Shown here piece by piece: positions 42,368 through 54,113 of a DNA stretch of 64,000 nt (position 1 is its first letter; every line of letters starts with the position of its first letter). The stretch spans positions 126,402 through 190,401 of the forward strand of contig JBBHKE010000159.1 in NCBI GenBank assembly GCA_037447655.1. Direction: 5' to 3'. The DNA is from Zygnema cylindricum (lineage: Eukaryota > Streptophyta > Zygnematophyceae > Zygnematales > Zygnemataceae). The notes beneath the pieces are model-generated. The model saw nothing but the letters and a program-made list of their open reading frames with translations, was not told the DNA's origin and searched no databases. Both the position numbers and the translations under genes were made by a program.

Positions 42368-43821
42368 AATCTGTGGATTTTGCCTAAAGCGCAACCATCG
42401 CAAGTTTTGACCGGCCCATCTGTGATTGATACACCCTCTATTTTTCCATCAATGACCATTTTCCTCAAACTATCATAATTTACATGGCCTAATCTTTTGT
42501 GCCACAACTCATCTGAGTGCAAAACATCATTCTCCTTTGTATTAGCCATATCCATGCGATACATCTTGCTACTATCTCTAGTACCTGTAGCCGCAACCTT
42601 GTCATTTTTGCTAACAACTTGCCGACCATTTTTCAAATTAACCTCAAAGCCTTTTACCAACGACGTAGAAAACATATTTTTCTTAAAGTCAGGCACAAAT
42701 AAGACATTGTGAAGAGACCTTTCAAGTGCTTTTCCCTCTACATCAACTAGTAAGGACACATCACCCACAGCACGAGTTTGGACACTTATTCCACAAGCAT
42801 AATAAATATTTTTCTCCGGCGTTGCTTTCAGATTTTTGAAGATGGCCTTGTTCCAGCACATGTGGGCTGACGCTCCTGTATCCATTATCCATCCGGGGTC
42901 CTTCGCGCCCTCCATTGCAGCCGCCATAGCGAATAGATCCGTATCGTCCTCCGTAGAAACCATCAAAGTCTCGTCTTGGAGCGACGAAGAAGCCGAAAAT
43001 AGTGCATTTCCACGAGGTGTAGGCCCCGTGAAGCCTTTGTAAAACGAGCTTTGTTGCCATCCCGGCCTGTATAAACCTGTATCGTTAGCTTTTTTAAGCT
43101 TAGGACAGAATTTGTATCCATGACCTCTCTCACTACAATAAAAGCATGCATTGTTTGATTGTCTATTTCCACCTTGATTAAACTGTCTGAACTGATTAAA
43201 TTGATTCCTTTGCTGATTAAACTGTCCTTTTCTCTCAAAGTCCGAATTAAAAGCCTCTACTTGCTCAACATTGAGAATATTAGACGTAGCTTCCTCTTCT
43301 AGTAAAATATTGATGGCTAACTGCAAAGTCCAGCTAGCTTTATCTTTTTGTTTGAGCATGTCAGATGCTCCTTTCATACTACGAGGGAAACCCCTCATGA
43401 GAAATGCTGCCTGCTGAAAAAGAGGAAACACCCCACCCGCACAAGCATGTGCATCTACAAGGATACGAAATTTGTTAGAATATTCAGCCATTGTACCGCC
43501 AGTGTACTTATAGTCCCAAATTTTTCCAGCCAATAGAAGCTCTCCTTGGACATTGGCCCTTTCATAATCACTTTTAAGAGATTTCCAGATATCAATTGTT
43601 TTTTTCATCTTTATCCGAGACATAGCTAAGCTCTCAGATATACAAAACTTCAGAATAGAACGAGCTTGCATATTTTTCTTAGACCATGATGGATCAGATT
43701 CATCCAGCGAACCATCCAATATATCCAAAAGATTGACATTTTCAAAATGTGTCTCCACCATATCCGCCCAGTAAACATACTCATCCCCGGAAAACATAGG
43801 AATTCTTGATGACAGGCCCAT
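42321..43821 (-). CDS. Element Q Gag, protease and GAG-pre-integrase (open 505-residue frame)
   Basis: The longest intact coding frame of the window. Gag begins MGLSSRIPMFSGDEYVYWAD, with UBN2-type Gag to about residue 190 and an Asn/Gln/Phe-rich stretch. The CCHC knuckle CFYCSERGHGYKFC lies near residues 225-240. Protease follows with intact DTGASAHMC near residue 335 and LHNVLFVPDFKKNMFSTS after it. GAG-pre-integrase is WHKRLGHVNYDSL with CDGCALGK near residues 440-485. Pol is cut just after by the inserted LTR and its 46-bp duplication. Gag would assemble particles; the protease would process the polyprotein. Confidence 0.87.
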
Positions 43822-43826
43822 AACTG
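43812..43826 (-). promoter_or_regulatory. Degenerate primer-binding site of element Q
   Basis: Minus strand GCAGTTATGGGCCTG, matching GGTTATGGGCCCAC at its core (GTTATGGGCC). The ATG is the Gag start. Decay or drift from the initiator tRNA-Met match. Confidence 0.5.
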
Positions 43827-43829
43827 CCG

Positions 43830-44420
43830 TTGTTCAAATGCGTAGTGGAGGAGCACGAAGTAAGACATATCCGAGCTATCAAATCTACTCAAACAATCGA
43901 AAGCAAGTGCTCACTAATTCTTATACAAGCATTATCACAAAACTCTACCAGTATAGAACACGAAAACCCCGTTATAACACGGACTAACAACACTCAAGAT
44001 AAACAATGTATGTTTTTGAATAATGCTTTCGCTTACAAGTCCGGATACATGTTAAGAGTCCAAGCTCCATGGTGTAACCGCAACACCATCGATTTGAGAG
44101 GTACATCAACCACCGCTACCACTAACGTTGCTACCATCGAAGATACTAGCACACGAAAGCATCCAATAGAATCGATCATTCCAGCTCTATCCCAGTGTAA
44201 TCACATTAAGAGTATTAGATTGCTAAACCGAATCACCATATCAAATATAATCATGGTTGCCTTGTCCTCTTTTGCCTGCAGCCTCATGATGCCTGCTCGC
44301 TGTATAGAGCCATCTGCTCGCCGCTGCTCGTCAGCGCAGCTTCTTTAGGGCAGCATTCACAGTAAGCATTGTACGCCTGGTGCTTGTTGTGCCAGTTGAT
44401 GAAAGCTTTCCAAAAAGACA
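43830..44420 (-). repeat. 5' LTR of element Q (diverged E-type)
   Basis: Minus strand starts TGTCTTTTTGGAAAGC, like the 3' LTR remnant of Q. It shares with E-type LTRs the CAAGTGCTCACTAATTCTTA, AACACTCAAGATA and GAGAGGTACATCAA segments. The GCAGC array is short (44285-44345) and the 11-bp array is absent. Confidence 0.68.
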
Positions 44421-45298
44421 AATGAGAGTTTAGATAGCTATGGCTCTAGCTCCCTTTCCAGCTTTCAGTGACTACAGCAAGTGTGGGGGCTTGGAGAAGG
44501 GGAGTTAGAGGCAGACCGCCTTGTTGTATTTTTGGAAAGCTTTCAGTCTCAACGCAGCAGCGCAGCTGCTATACAGACAGAGCAGCGCAACTGCTATACA
44601 GCAGAGCAGTGCAACTGCCATACAGTAGAGCAGCGCAGCAGCCATACAGCGCAGCAAAAGAGCAGCGCAACAGCGTAGCAGGAGAGCAGCGCAGCAGCGA
44701 GGCTGCAACACAGAGGACAACGGAACCATGATTATATTTGATATGGTCCGTACGGACAACGCACCGTCTGATATTCTTAATGTGATTCTGTACAGGATAG
44801 AGCAATTGCGATAGATACGATTCTAGTCAGCTTAGTGATAGCTCAGTGGTAGCTTGACAGATTAGTGGTAGCTTGGTGGTTTCACGTACCTTTGAAGTAC
44901 ACTGGTGTTGCCAATGCAACACAAGTATAAGACTTAGGACTTAGAACATATCTTGTATCAAGACTTCCAAATAGTAAAACTGCAAACAGTTTTTGGGAAA
45001 CTTTTGAGTATTATATCTTGAGTGTTGTCGGGTGAATTGTGCTGAAACTTTGGGAGTTGTCAGTGTTTATGCTACTCTATATTTTGATAGAGTTTTGAGG
45101 GGTTTTTGATGCTTGTGTAAGAATTGGTGAGCACTTGAATACAACTGTTTGGTAGGATTCTTGATAGCTTCTGAGAGTGTATCATGTCTACTTGTACTAC
45201 TACTGCTGCTCCTCCACCTGCACCGGTGGCTGTAGAACAACACGCCTCAACTCTTTTTCTATCCTAATACAGACCTAGAAAATACTGAAATATCAACA
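44421..45298 (-). repeat. 3' LTR fragment of element S, split by solo LTR R
   Basis: 44421-44521 and 45248-45298 join to the first 150 bp (element sense) of a B-type LTR, ending at AAATATCAACA next to S's polypurine tract. It is truncated at 44421 against the LTR of Q, so it has lost its tRNA-like unit. Confidence 0.78.
44522..45242 (+). repeat. Solo LTR R with target duplication CGCCT
   Basis: TGTTGTATTTTTGGAAAGC to CTGTAGAACAACA, 721 bp, flanked by CGCCT at 44517-44521 and 45243-45247. E-type: a GCAGC-rich array (44560-44700), GTGGTAGCTT repeats (44826-44880) and the MSTCTTTAAPPPAPVA leader codons near the end. Confidence 0.9.
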
Positions 45299-45930
45299 CT
45301 CCCCTTATTTTCTAGTCTATTTTCCTTTCAACTTCCACAAATAAGTAAACAAACACCCCCTCCCCTTTTTCCTTTTCTTTTTCCTTTTCCTTTCATAAAA
45401 CTTAAGTATTTAACAGAGTGCATTAAATGAACTGAAATAATAATTGCATCACACATTTTATTTAACATACCACTTTTCATATATCTGAGCAAAGATTTTA
45501 TCCACTTCATTACTCTTTCATCCACACACAAACCGATTTCCCTCTTGCTATCCAAACAACCAGCCCCATCTCCAATCTGCAACATACACCCTAATGCTAA
45601 CCCTTTTACAGGCACACCTTCATAAATACCATCACTCCCTTTAGCGATGTCAAACCCATTACCTGCAAAAAATGAACTTTCCTCACTCTCTCCCATGGAT
45701 TTCTTTCCACTCGCTCTTTCTAAATTTATTCCCAATAAGTATTTCTCCTCCCCTAAACCTTTCATTAGATATTCCTTTGTCTCACTTATCTTTAAAAACC
45801 TTTTATAGTTTCACTTCTCTCCTTTCCTCGGAATCCGTTGAGGTCTCCGTTTCCGACCAGTTTTCTAATTTTAAAATACCTGTAAAATTATCTTCATTAA
45901 TTTTATGTTTCCCGTTTTCACTTATGGATC
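45299..45930 (-). pseudogene. Element S RT/RNase H remnant
   Basis: Minus strand MKGLGEEKYLLGINLERASGKK, GNGFDIAKGSDGIYEGVPVK, LQIGDGAGCLDSKREIGLCV, KSLLRYMKSGML, DAIIISVHLMHSVKYL. The segments and fusion points match element B, showing a shared internal deletion of pol. Starts at the polypurine tract (CTAGAAAATAAGGGGAG, minus strand). Confidence 0.7.
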
Positions 45931-47120
45931 ATAGATCTGACTTTCTCATTTCTAAGTCATACACTTGACACTCCTCAACATCCTCAAGTACCTCCTCTCT
46001 CTTTACTTCCCTTATACCTCCAAAAGCACACTGTTGCCTTCGAGCAATTTCTGTGTACTTTTCTCTCTTCCCCATTTTACCGATGTGAAGAAGCTCCAAT
46101 TTTTCTTCATCCTCTTTCTCCTTTTCTTCTTCGTCCTCCTCATCCACATTCCAACTTCTAAGTTTTTTCAAACAAGGGCATTCCTCCATATAATGACCCG
46201 GTTCCCTACAAAAGAAGTAAACCCCTTTTTTCAAATCTCCCGTGTCTTTTCCTCTCCCTTTTTTTCCACCAAAGTTCGATAAGGTTTACCTTTGTCTTTC
46301 TTCCTCTCATCACGCTTCCGCTCGTCACCACCGTTCCTCTCACCATGCTTCCGCCAATCACCGTCGTTCCTCTCATCAAGCTTTCGCCAATCACCACCAG
46401 CTGTAAATGCATTCACTTTGTCACTTCCCCTACGAAGCTCCAAGTGCTTTCCCTTACAAGAATTATCCCCATGGTAAAGCTCCAAGTCCATGAGGAGCCA
46501 TCCATTGCCTGCATACGACAAATAATGTTTTCGTACTCACTTGGGAGTTTCATAAGTAGTGTATTAATCTTACTCTCCTCAGATTCTACATATCCCGCAC
46601 TAGCTAGCTCAACATATAACGCAGCAATATCATTGCAAAACTCTATCATGCTACCGCCTTTATAAACGTAGGCATCTATTTCCTGTTTTACTAATTGCTG
46701 CCTCTGAATAGTCTCACTCTTATAAATCTGAATTAGTGCTTCCCATATCTCTGAACTCTTGGTTAGACTTAAAAGAGTGATAGCTATTGACTTAGACACA
46801 TATCTAAGTATGAGATGTTTTGCTACAGTGTTTTTGTATTCCTATATTTTTCTGTCATTTTCTTCAGTTTTAATCCCTACAAGTGGTACCATAGCTGAGA
46901 GCCTAGCTCCCCTCACCATAGATGTCCCTTTTTCCTTCTCCCCTATTTCTCCATCCACAAAGAGGTTTTTCCCTTAAACTTCCGTTGCATCTGAACTCCG
47001 GTTGATATTCTGGGCAGTCGCTGATGATTCTCCATAGTAAGCTCCTCCAAAGCCAGGTGGCGGACATCTCACTTGTCTCGCAACAATTACCCATAAGTGC
47101 TTCTCGAAAAAGCAATCGGG
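45930..47120 (-). pseudogene. Element S Gag (gag-only family)
   Basis: Minus strand: RQVRCPPPGFGGAYYGESS, KHLILRYVSKSIAITLLSLT, MAIEFCNDIAALYVELASAG-like sequence, LMKLPSEYENIICRMQAMDG. About three copies of the RKRDERNGGDE repeat follow (46290-46400), then the knuckle CFFCREPGHYMEEC and a Glu-rich tail. The first 30 residues of Gag, the primer site and the 5' LTR are missing; the copy is cut at about 47120. A frame change lies near 46440. Confidence 0.76.
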
Positions 47121-47522
47121 AGAGATTTTGTCTCCTCTTGTTGTCAGCGTTACTTTTGGGGGTAGGTTGAGCTCGCTTGCTATCATTCTACAATCTGCCT
47201 TTATTCTCTATTTTTCTAGGGCAAGGTGATATTGATAATTCTCAGACAGCATATCTATATTTTATTATCTTCATTAATTTGAGTGAAGGTATGTTTGTTC
47301 TCTCTGTGGCAGTCCTTTTTGGGGCTTTGGTCGGTTTTCTTCCGGGGTCGATTTATAGAATCTTTTGGACCAGAATAGTGCATTTTGAGGGAATCTTTGT
47401 TAGACTTTCATCAACTAGCCATAGTACTGATACAGCCACCTGTCTCTTTAGGTTAAAGAGGATAGGGGGCTTAGGGCGAAACACTTATATAACTGGATTT
47501 AGCTCTTCTTTTCCCAGTCAAC
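47121..47522. other. Stretch before the gypsy Gag, unassigned
   Basis: Between truncated element S and the first recognisable Gag-like codons of T. It may be the 5' leader or LTR end of T, but I see no TG/CA boundary or primer-binding site. Confidence 0.35.
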
Positions 47523-50500
47523 TATGGAAGGAGGAGAAGTCCAAATTAAAGATCTTCCGCGCGTCAGATCAAAAGAGCAAGAGAGGTAAGAAGCAGTGGC
47601 CCAGGAAGAAAAGTCACAGGTGCCCGAGGAAGCAACCCTTTTCGGCTCACCGGCGCATGTTGAGCAATTTCTTACGGGAATGGTGCCTCCGGCTGTCGCA
47701 TCTGAGACCTCCCCGAAGCAGCCAAAGGAGAGACCCTCTCCTCTGTTGTTCTTTGGTCTAAAATAGACCGCAGAAGTGACCCAAATTATCATTCAAGAAG
47801 CTAAGCAAAAATAGGTCGACGAACAATTGTATGAAATGCATCCTCTATATGCGTACACAGACGCAACAAACAACATATAGGGTTTCATGGAATAATCAAC
47901 ATAAATAAACCCTATGACAACAACTAAGGTTTGATGGAATAATCAACATAAACAAACCCTAGGACAAATGCATTAACAATGCATAACAAACAAACAAATA
48001 TAGATATAACATATATATAAATAATAACACATGAATGCATCACACATAAACAAATGCATTATCAAAGTAAAATCAAATAATCAATATATCACTCAAAGTG
48101 CATGACCTAATCGAAAACCCTAAAATACTATATCTTTGGTCCCTACTTTTCTTAACAAGCATTGAAGATTAATTCCTAACAAAGCTCCTTCATGTATATA
48201 CACTTGTGACCTGTCAACGAATCACTAAGTGTGAAAATAACCGACATAAATTACGTAACTGTCATTAAGTTCTATTTAACCATAATAACCCTTTACTAAG
48301 AAATAAATTAATCGTAAGCGCACACCTGAAAGTCAAGCAATCGTAAGCGTACACTGTCTGCAAATATGACACATAAAGACACACAAATTAAACTTTCGAT
48401 ACCCTCATTGATCACGTAAAATATACCTATTTTAATCAACACTAAATCATTATCTCTAATAAGACAAAACATTGATGTTTCAAATATTCACACCGACGCA
48501 TCTACAAATCCGCGTCATAAGTGACAACTTGCTTAGTCACTTGTCGATAAGTCCACGTTGCAAGCCGATATTACCTACGTACGGCCCACTTGATCATACA
48601 TCCTCAAAATAGTGTGAACCATAAAAAGCAGCGGACGCCGTCCGCCTTCAAAGTACAACACATTCTATTGTCGAAACGACACGGTACCATCCAAATGTTG
48701 TCTGTACTGAAACCGCGTACTTCGTCATAAATGCGCTTTGTCGCATATAAGGTACACGTCATTTTCAATAAATGCCTGTCGCAAATAAAGTACACCTAAT
48801 AGTACACCTGTCCAAAATAGATTATATGTACAATCGCGTACTTTCCATAATTGCCGATAGTCACACTAGATTCCGTACGGCCGGCGTACAATTTAAAACA
48901 TTTCGAATATTAATCATCGTCTGATAACTTCGCGATCCGCCGTGTATTTCAATTACGCATTCCGTATTTTTCGTACGCTTTTTCGCGTCACTCAAACGAC
49001 AATCTTCAATTAATTTTTCTTCTACCCCAAACCCGTAAATCCATTCGTCCCACCACATTATTTTCAGTATTTACGTACGCACGCAAACATGCGCACGCAC
49101 GTACGAAACTCAATCTTCAAAAACAACATCCTCCACCTCCACCTGTCTTTTCGCCCGAGAATTTCCCAACGTTGTCCGAAGCTGTCAGAGCCAGGGCCTT
49201 GGAGAAAGCGGAGAGACCTGCATTATCTCCTAAATTACGTAGAAAGAGGTTGGCCCACCAGGAAACGGTTCTTGGTCACCTCCCCGAAATCGGTCCCTAT
49301 ACCAGATCTAAGGCTCCAACAGCTAAAATCTACATAGATCCGGCGATATTGGCAGACCCCACCCGGCTCGGTCGGAAAGAAATCTTAGCCCTTCACAATC
49401 TCCATGAGTTGAAGGTTAAGAATGAGTTGGTGCAGCGGGTAGCCAGAAGCGACAACGCCAGGATTGTACGGCCACTGGAAGGTTTCGTTGAAATATTTAG
49501 TAGTTCTCTGAGAGCTGCTTTCAACTCCTCCTGTTCGGAGCAAACAAGGTACACCCTCAATTTCACTCCAGCAACCCACCCAATCTCTTGACACTCCGAC
49601 CAGCAAACTGTCTAAGGGAAGAGCCACATCTCGGACCTGAGTTGGAGGGGGGAAAGGCTAGCACAAGTTAAGAGAGCTAAGGAGAGTACATCGGTTTGAT
49701 CATTAGGACCAGAAGGGCAGGTTTGCTCCCGGACCTAAACAAGAGCCGTTCTTCCCCTCAGCCTCAATCTCTCCGACCTCTCTATCTCCTCCAGCACCGG
49801 TTGTTCGACCTTTCGAAGAGTTGTGGCGTTCAAGACCCACGGTCCCCGAGGTACTAGGTTTAGGGATTGCGGATCTCGCAGGGGTAATGAGCAGCACATA
49901 GAAACTTGTTGGCATTCTTCGATCTCAGGGTGAGCCTACGGCGGGGACCGGACGCGTCAACATAGACAGGGAATCTCTTGAAAGGGAGAAGAAGGGGGAA
50001 CTTGAACAGGATATGATTCTCATTCGAGAGGCTAAATGGAGGGTAAGAGGAATTCTTAGGGGACAGGTAGCTCCACCTCAGAGTACAGGTCCCTGCGCAA
50101 GAAGACCACCCGAGGTCAAGCAACTCAGCCTGCAACTTAGGCTCTAAGGACTTCACCGGGATCCAGACCGGAATCTCCTCTTCACCGGTTAGGGGAGGAA
50201 ACCTTAGGGCCTAACATGAAGGGTTTGGGTGTAGATCTACCGCTTGAGTCCGCTTCCCTCCGCCGGGGGGAGCCTACCTTTGTCTTAGTGGAGGTTGCTT
50301 CCGCCGTGGAGGCTTTGGTGGAGTTACGACCAAAGGAGAGGATTCACATTCCCCTGAGGGCGTCAACCCCCCCTTCTCCATCTCCTAGGATACCATCAGA
50401 TTTCCCACATTCTCCTTCTTATCATTCCTCTCAATCCCCGAGTCCCACCACGGAGCCCAAAGATAGTCCTTCTCCATCTGTTTCTCCCGCAGCCATCGTC

Positions 50501-52686
50501 CGTGGGTCCCCAGATCAGCCAGTTCTACCGTACAAGTACGACGTACCCGCCTACTCCCTGTTTGATTGACGTTCTCTTTCTTCCAGCCCCGGAATTCAAC
50601 CTTCAAAAACTTTTAGGAGGCGAAACACGAGACAGACCCCTTTTGCTTCAGGGCCCCTGCAGTCTCCATCCCCGTCTCCGCCATTGTCAATTCCCCAAAT
50701 TTTGGGCTGACCTCGTCTCCATATCCTATTAGTGGAGATAGTTCTGAGAGAGGAACAATACCCTCCTGGATTTAGAGGAGCCAAGAATCTGACTCTTCCG
50801 TTATCAACCAGACCATCCTTAGAGGGCGGAAAGATAACAGAAGTTTCACCCGTCCATTCTAACGGAGGAGAAGGCTGTCCGCATCTCAAAGACAATGATC
50901 CAGAGGTCGTCTCACCGGCTCAATTTGTCAGTCCCCCCTAGCTTTCTTCTCCCCAGTTTATCAACCTCGCGGAGGAGGAGAAAATGTGTGACGTAAGGAT
51001 TTTTACACGGGATAGTTTGGGGATCGCTTTCTCAAATTTCGAATTGTTGTGGACATTTTTCACACAATCCGAGATAAACAAATATTGAGGGGGGCAATTC
51101 CGGATGACTTTGAAACTATCTTTTTTCCCATGATGGTAAATTATCTCGCTTGGGGCGCTTTAGCAGATTACAAAGAGTAAAAACCTCTCCTAATGGGTCC
51201 CAACATCAAAATTTTAGACCTTACCCTTGATGCAGCAGTCTTACAAGCCGAAGCAGACTTAGATGCAGCTGCAGCCGCTCCAGTCATAGCCGCCTTCACA
51301 GATGACATGAAACTTCAGGCACAAGGTCAAGCCTATGTCAATCACCTACAGGCAATCCAAGCCGCCAGAGCTGCCACCCAGATGGTTGCCGATCCAACAC
51401 CCTGTACCACTCTTTTAAACACCTAGAGGCTCCTTTACACCGAAAGGAATGAATCGACTATCAAGGAATTTACGGAATTTCGTTGCCAGAAAAGTGAAAC
51501 TCCCCAGACTATTTTCAACAAATTGTCGAGCCTCTGTCAGAAGACAAAGTTATCAACCATTGATCTCCTCGATATGGCAACCAAATACTTTATCGCGGTT
51601 CGAGACTCTTTTGGACCCACGGGGCAGACATCCCTCGATAATTGGATTGTCGGACAAGCTATTCAAGACGTTAATCCATTCGCTAAAGAAATCTCGCTGC
51701 CAGCCATGAAGCTTTACAACCATTTCGTCTATAGAGAGGCCCAATAGAAGGCGGTCACCAGCAAAACTAGGGGAAACTTTGCAGGATTTGCCGGAGAAAT
51801 TCCCCCTGAAAATGATGAGTCAGCAGAACTCCTAGCTTTGCGGAAGCTCAAGGGGAAACAAGTGGTGAATGGCAAATTCGAAGCCGCCATGGGGGCCAAT
51901 GATCGGGTCTTCTTGTACAACTATTTAAACTGTCACAAACAGGTCATGGATGGAAGTGCTGCCCTCGGAAACTCAAACCAGAGCTAGCTCTCAAACAAAA
52001 GGAATGGGAAAAGGAGAGAGCTGAAAGGACCAATAGGCAGCAGGAAAGGAAACAAGGAGCAAGATCGGAAGACAAAACTCCGATTAACAAAGATAATTAC
52101 CGCCCAACCCCCCGATCCAAAACTGCAACAAGCCTAATTGCGACAGATCAAACTTCCAAAATTCGATGACGCACAAATCTCCAACGAATTAAAGGGCAAA
52201 TATACCACTGAGGGCTCCAAGTGTGAGGCTTGCGGATTCATGGGTCACAAGGAGGGGTAGTGATTCCAAAAGAATGGTGTCCCAAAGGAGATGATGCAAT
52301 ATGCACTCTTTACCGGCGGAGGTGAAATAACCATGAATCCTCTCCCTCTGCAACTTCTTTATCCTTAGGGACGTCATACCACGGAAGAACCGGAACGACA
52401 GCCAACAGGTCGAGCAAGACTCACCTCGGAGATGATCATCCAATAGCAGAGCTAGCAAATGGCCGCCACTGCAGCAATATTGGCAGCCCTGCGGTTAGAA
52501 TCTCCCTCCTGGACTCCTACTCTCATGGCGACTCAGAAACTCCATCAGAGAAATCAAGAATTACTACAAAAGCTTGCGGAGCTTGAACAAGAAGTTGCGG
52601 CGGACGAAGATGATGACGATGTGATAGGGTGGGACATGGAACCTCCTAAAGGACATCATGCACAAACCTTCCTCTTTGGAGCCTAG
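47523..52686 (+). pseudogene. Element T (Ty3/gypsy) Gag region, highly decayed
   Basis: MEGGEVQIKDLPRVRSKEQE starts at 47523. Solo LTR N interrupts at 47744-49128. Afterwards short frames continue (LEKAERPALSPKLRRKRLAH; YTRSKAPTAKIYIDPAILAD). A Pro/Ser-rich part spans about 50216-50940. An Ala/Gln-rich part with DAAVLQAEADLDAAAAAPV and DMKLQAQGQAYVNHLQAIQA spans 51193-51426. FIAVRDSFGPTGQTSLDNW and a knuckle-like CEACGFMGHKEG then stop follow at 52222-52263. No family profile is certain; Gag is inferred from position and the knuckle. Confidence 0.6.
47744..49128 (-). repeat. Solo LTR N with target duplication TCCTC
   Basis: Plus strand TGTTGTTCTTTGGTC to TTCAAAAACAACA, 1385 bp, flanked by TCCTC at 47739-47743 and 49129-49133. 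Same family as solo LTR O, opposite strand: shared AATCGTAAGCG repeats (48308, 48340) and AGGGTTT...ATTCCATGAAACC-type repeats (47880-47965). Confidence 0.9.
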
Positions 52687-54113
52687 AATGTCAGTGTGGG
52701 AGATAGTCGTAGGCAGCTTCGTAACTTGACCTCGGCGCAGAGAAAAGACAAGCAAAGACTGGCTCAAGGAGACCACAACAGTAAGACCAGTGGATCTTTG
52801 TCTTTCACACCTAGGGCATTCATCATGAACGAAAACATAGGCCTCAAAATCTAACCCACAAACCCGCCACCTCCAGCCGCAAAGAAATTGCCTCTCGGAT
52901 TCGAGAATTACTAGACGAGTAACACCAAGGAAACAAGCAAAAGAGGAAGAAAAACAGAACAACCAAGACTGGTTCGAAAAATGTTTAGTGGAACATCCGG
53001 AAGATACCACATCCGAAACGCCACCCGAAAAGGAATCCGACCAGGAAAGTGAAGAAACTAGAAGTGGGGAGCAAGAAAAATTGGAGGAACCCACCGATTC
53101 CCCGAATTCGTCGCCGAAATCTCAACCCCCTTCCTCCAAACCAGCAGTGATGTTAGTAAGGCATCTAATGCCCTACGCCCTCATTTACCTGAAAACACTA
53201 GCATCATACCATAACTTGCCACAAGAAATTCTCATCCAGGCCCTCGGAGAGGAGATTCACTCAGGGTGGGAGAACAAAGATCGACCTAATCAGGACAGAT
53301 CAGTCTTCTTGTCAACAGACCCAAAGACACCTATAACGGATAGGGATTATAAAACGTTATCTGTGGCGCTAATACTCAATCGAACAAGAAATTTCAAACT
53401 CAACAGATACACCGGATATCACGACGCGGTTGTCGATACCGGAGCACTCCCAAATCTAATTACCACATCGGCTCTGCAGCAAGTGCATAAAGAACTCCGA
53501 CCGAAAATTTGCCCAAGTAACATCTGCCTAAGCACTGATAGCAATGGGAGCCAGCCAGTCCATGGAATAATCAAAGATATATTAATCGAGTTCTTTGATG
53601 ACGCTGGTCAGAAGGTTTGACTTCAGCTTCTTTTCTTGGTGGTGGAAGGTAAGCAGTTTGAAATCCTGCTGGGAATGGCCACCTGGACCAAGTTGAATAT
53701 GGAATTAAGTGTATGGAAGGAACAATTTACTGTTTCGGATCCTGATGATCCGGAAGGGGTCAAGGTGGTGGTCCCCCTAGATCTATGGAATAGGGGGAAA
53801 AACAATGCTCCCATAGCCGGATGATATCTTGTCTATGCAACGCACACTCCCACAGAACTGCTCGCCAGCGCCACAGATATCATAGACAAAATATTGCAAT
53901 TCCCTATTTCTATGCGGCGGGAAAAAGAATACCTGAGTAGATTGAGACAAATAGCAAAACTCTGGCGGGAAGTTGCCCACTCCTTCGCAACTCTGTTTGC
54001 CAGGGAGAAAACACCTCGGGTAGAACCTTCGGAGGTTCCACCCGAAAATCAAACATTCCATCGACAGGTGGTGTTATTATCAATTCTGGATTCTGGTCTC
54101 TGAATATTATCTT
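52687..54113 (+). pseudogene. Element T retropepsin-like protease and linker
   Basis: Frame 2. After a Glu/Ser-rich region (52988-53140) comes YLKTLASYHNLPQEILIQAL. Then come VVDTGALPNLITTSAL (D-T-G at about 53437-53445) and, beyond a TGA at 53618-53620, FLVVEGKQFEILLGMATWTK. This is the D-T-G...I-L-L-G layout of gypsy proteases. A basic linker (RREKEYLSRLRQIAKLWREV) follows another TGA at 53822 and leads, after a one-base shift, to the methyltransferase. Confidence 0.75.

Noticed and set aside
43830-44348. 172-residue plus-strand frame (43830-44348)
   Set aside because: It lies over the 5' LTR of Q on the opposite strand, with no protein resemblance.
49860-53094. Minus-strand frames in the gypsy region (for example 52564-53094)
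   Set aside because: They are shadows of the plus-strand Gag/Pol coding sequence, which shows recognisable protease and RT downstream.
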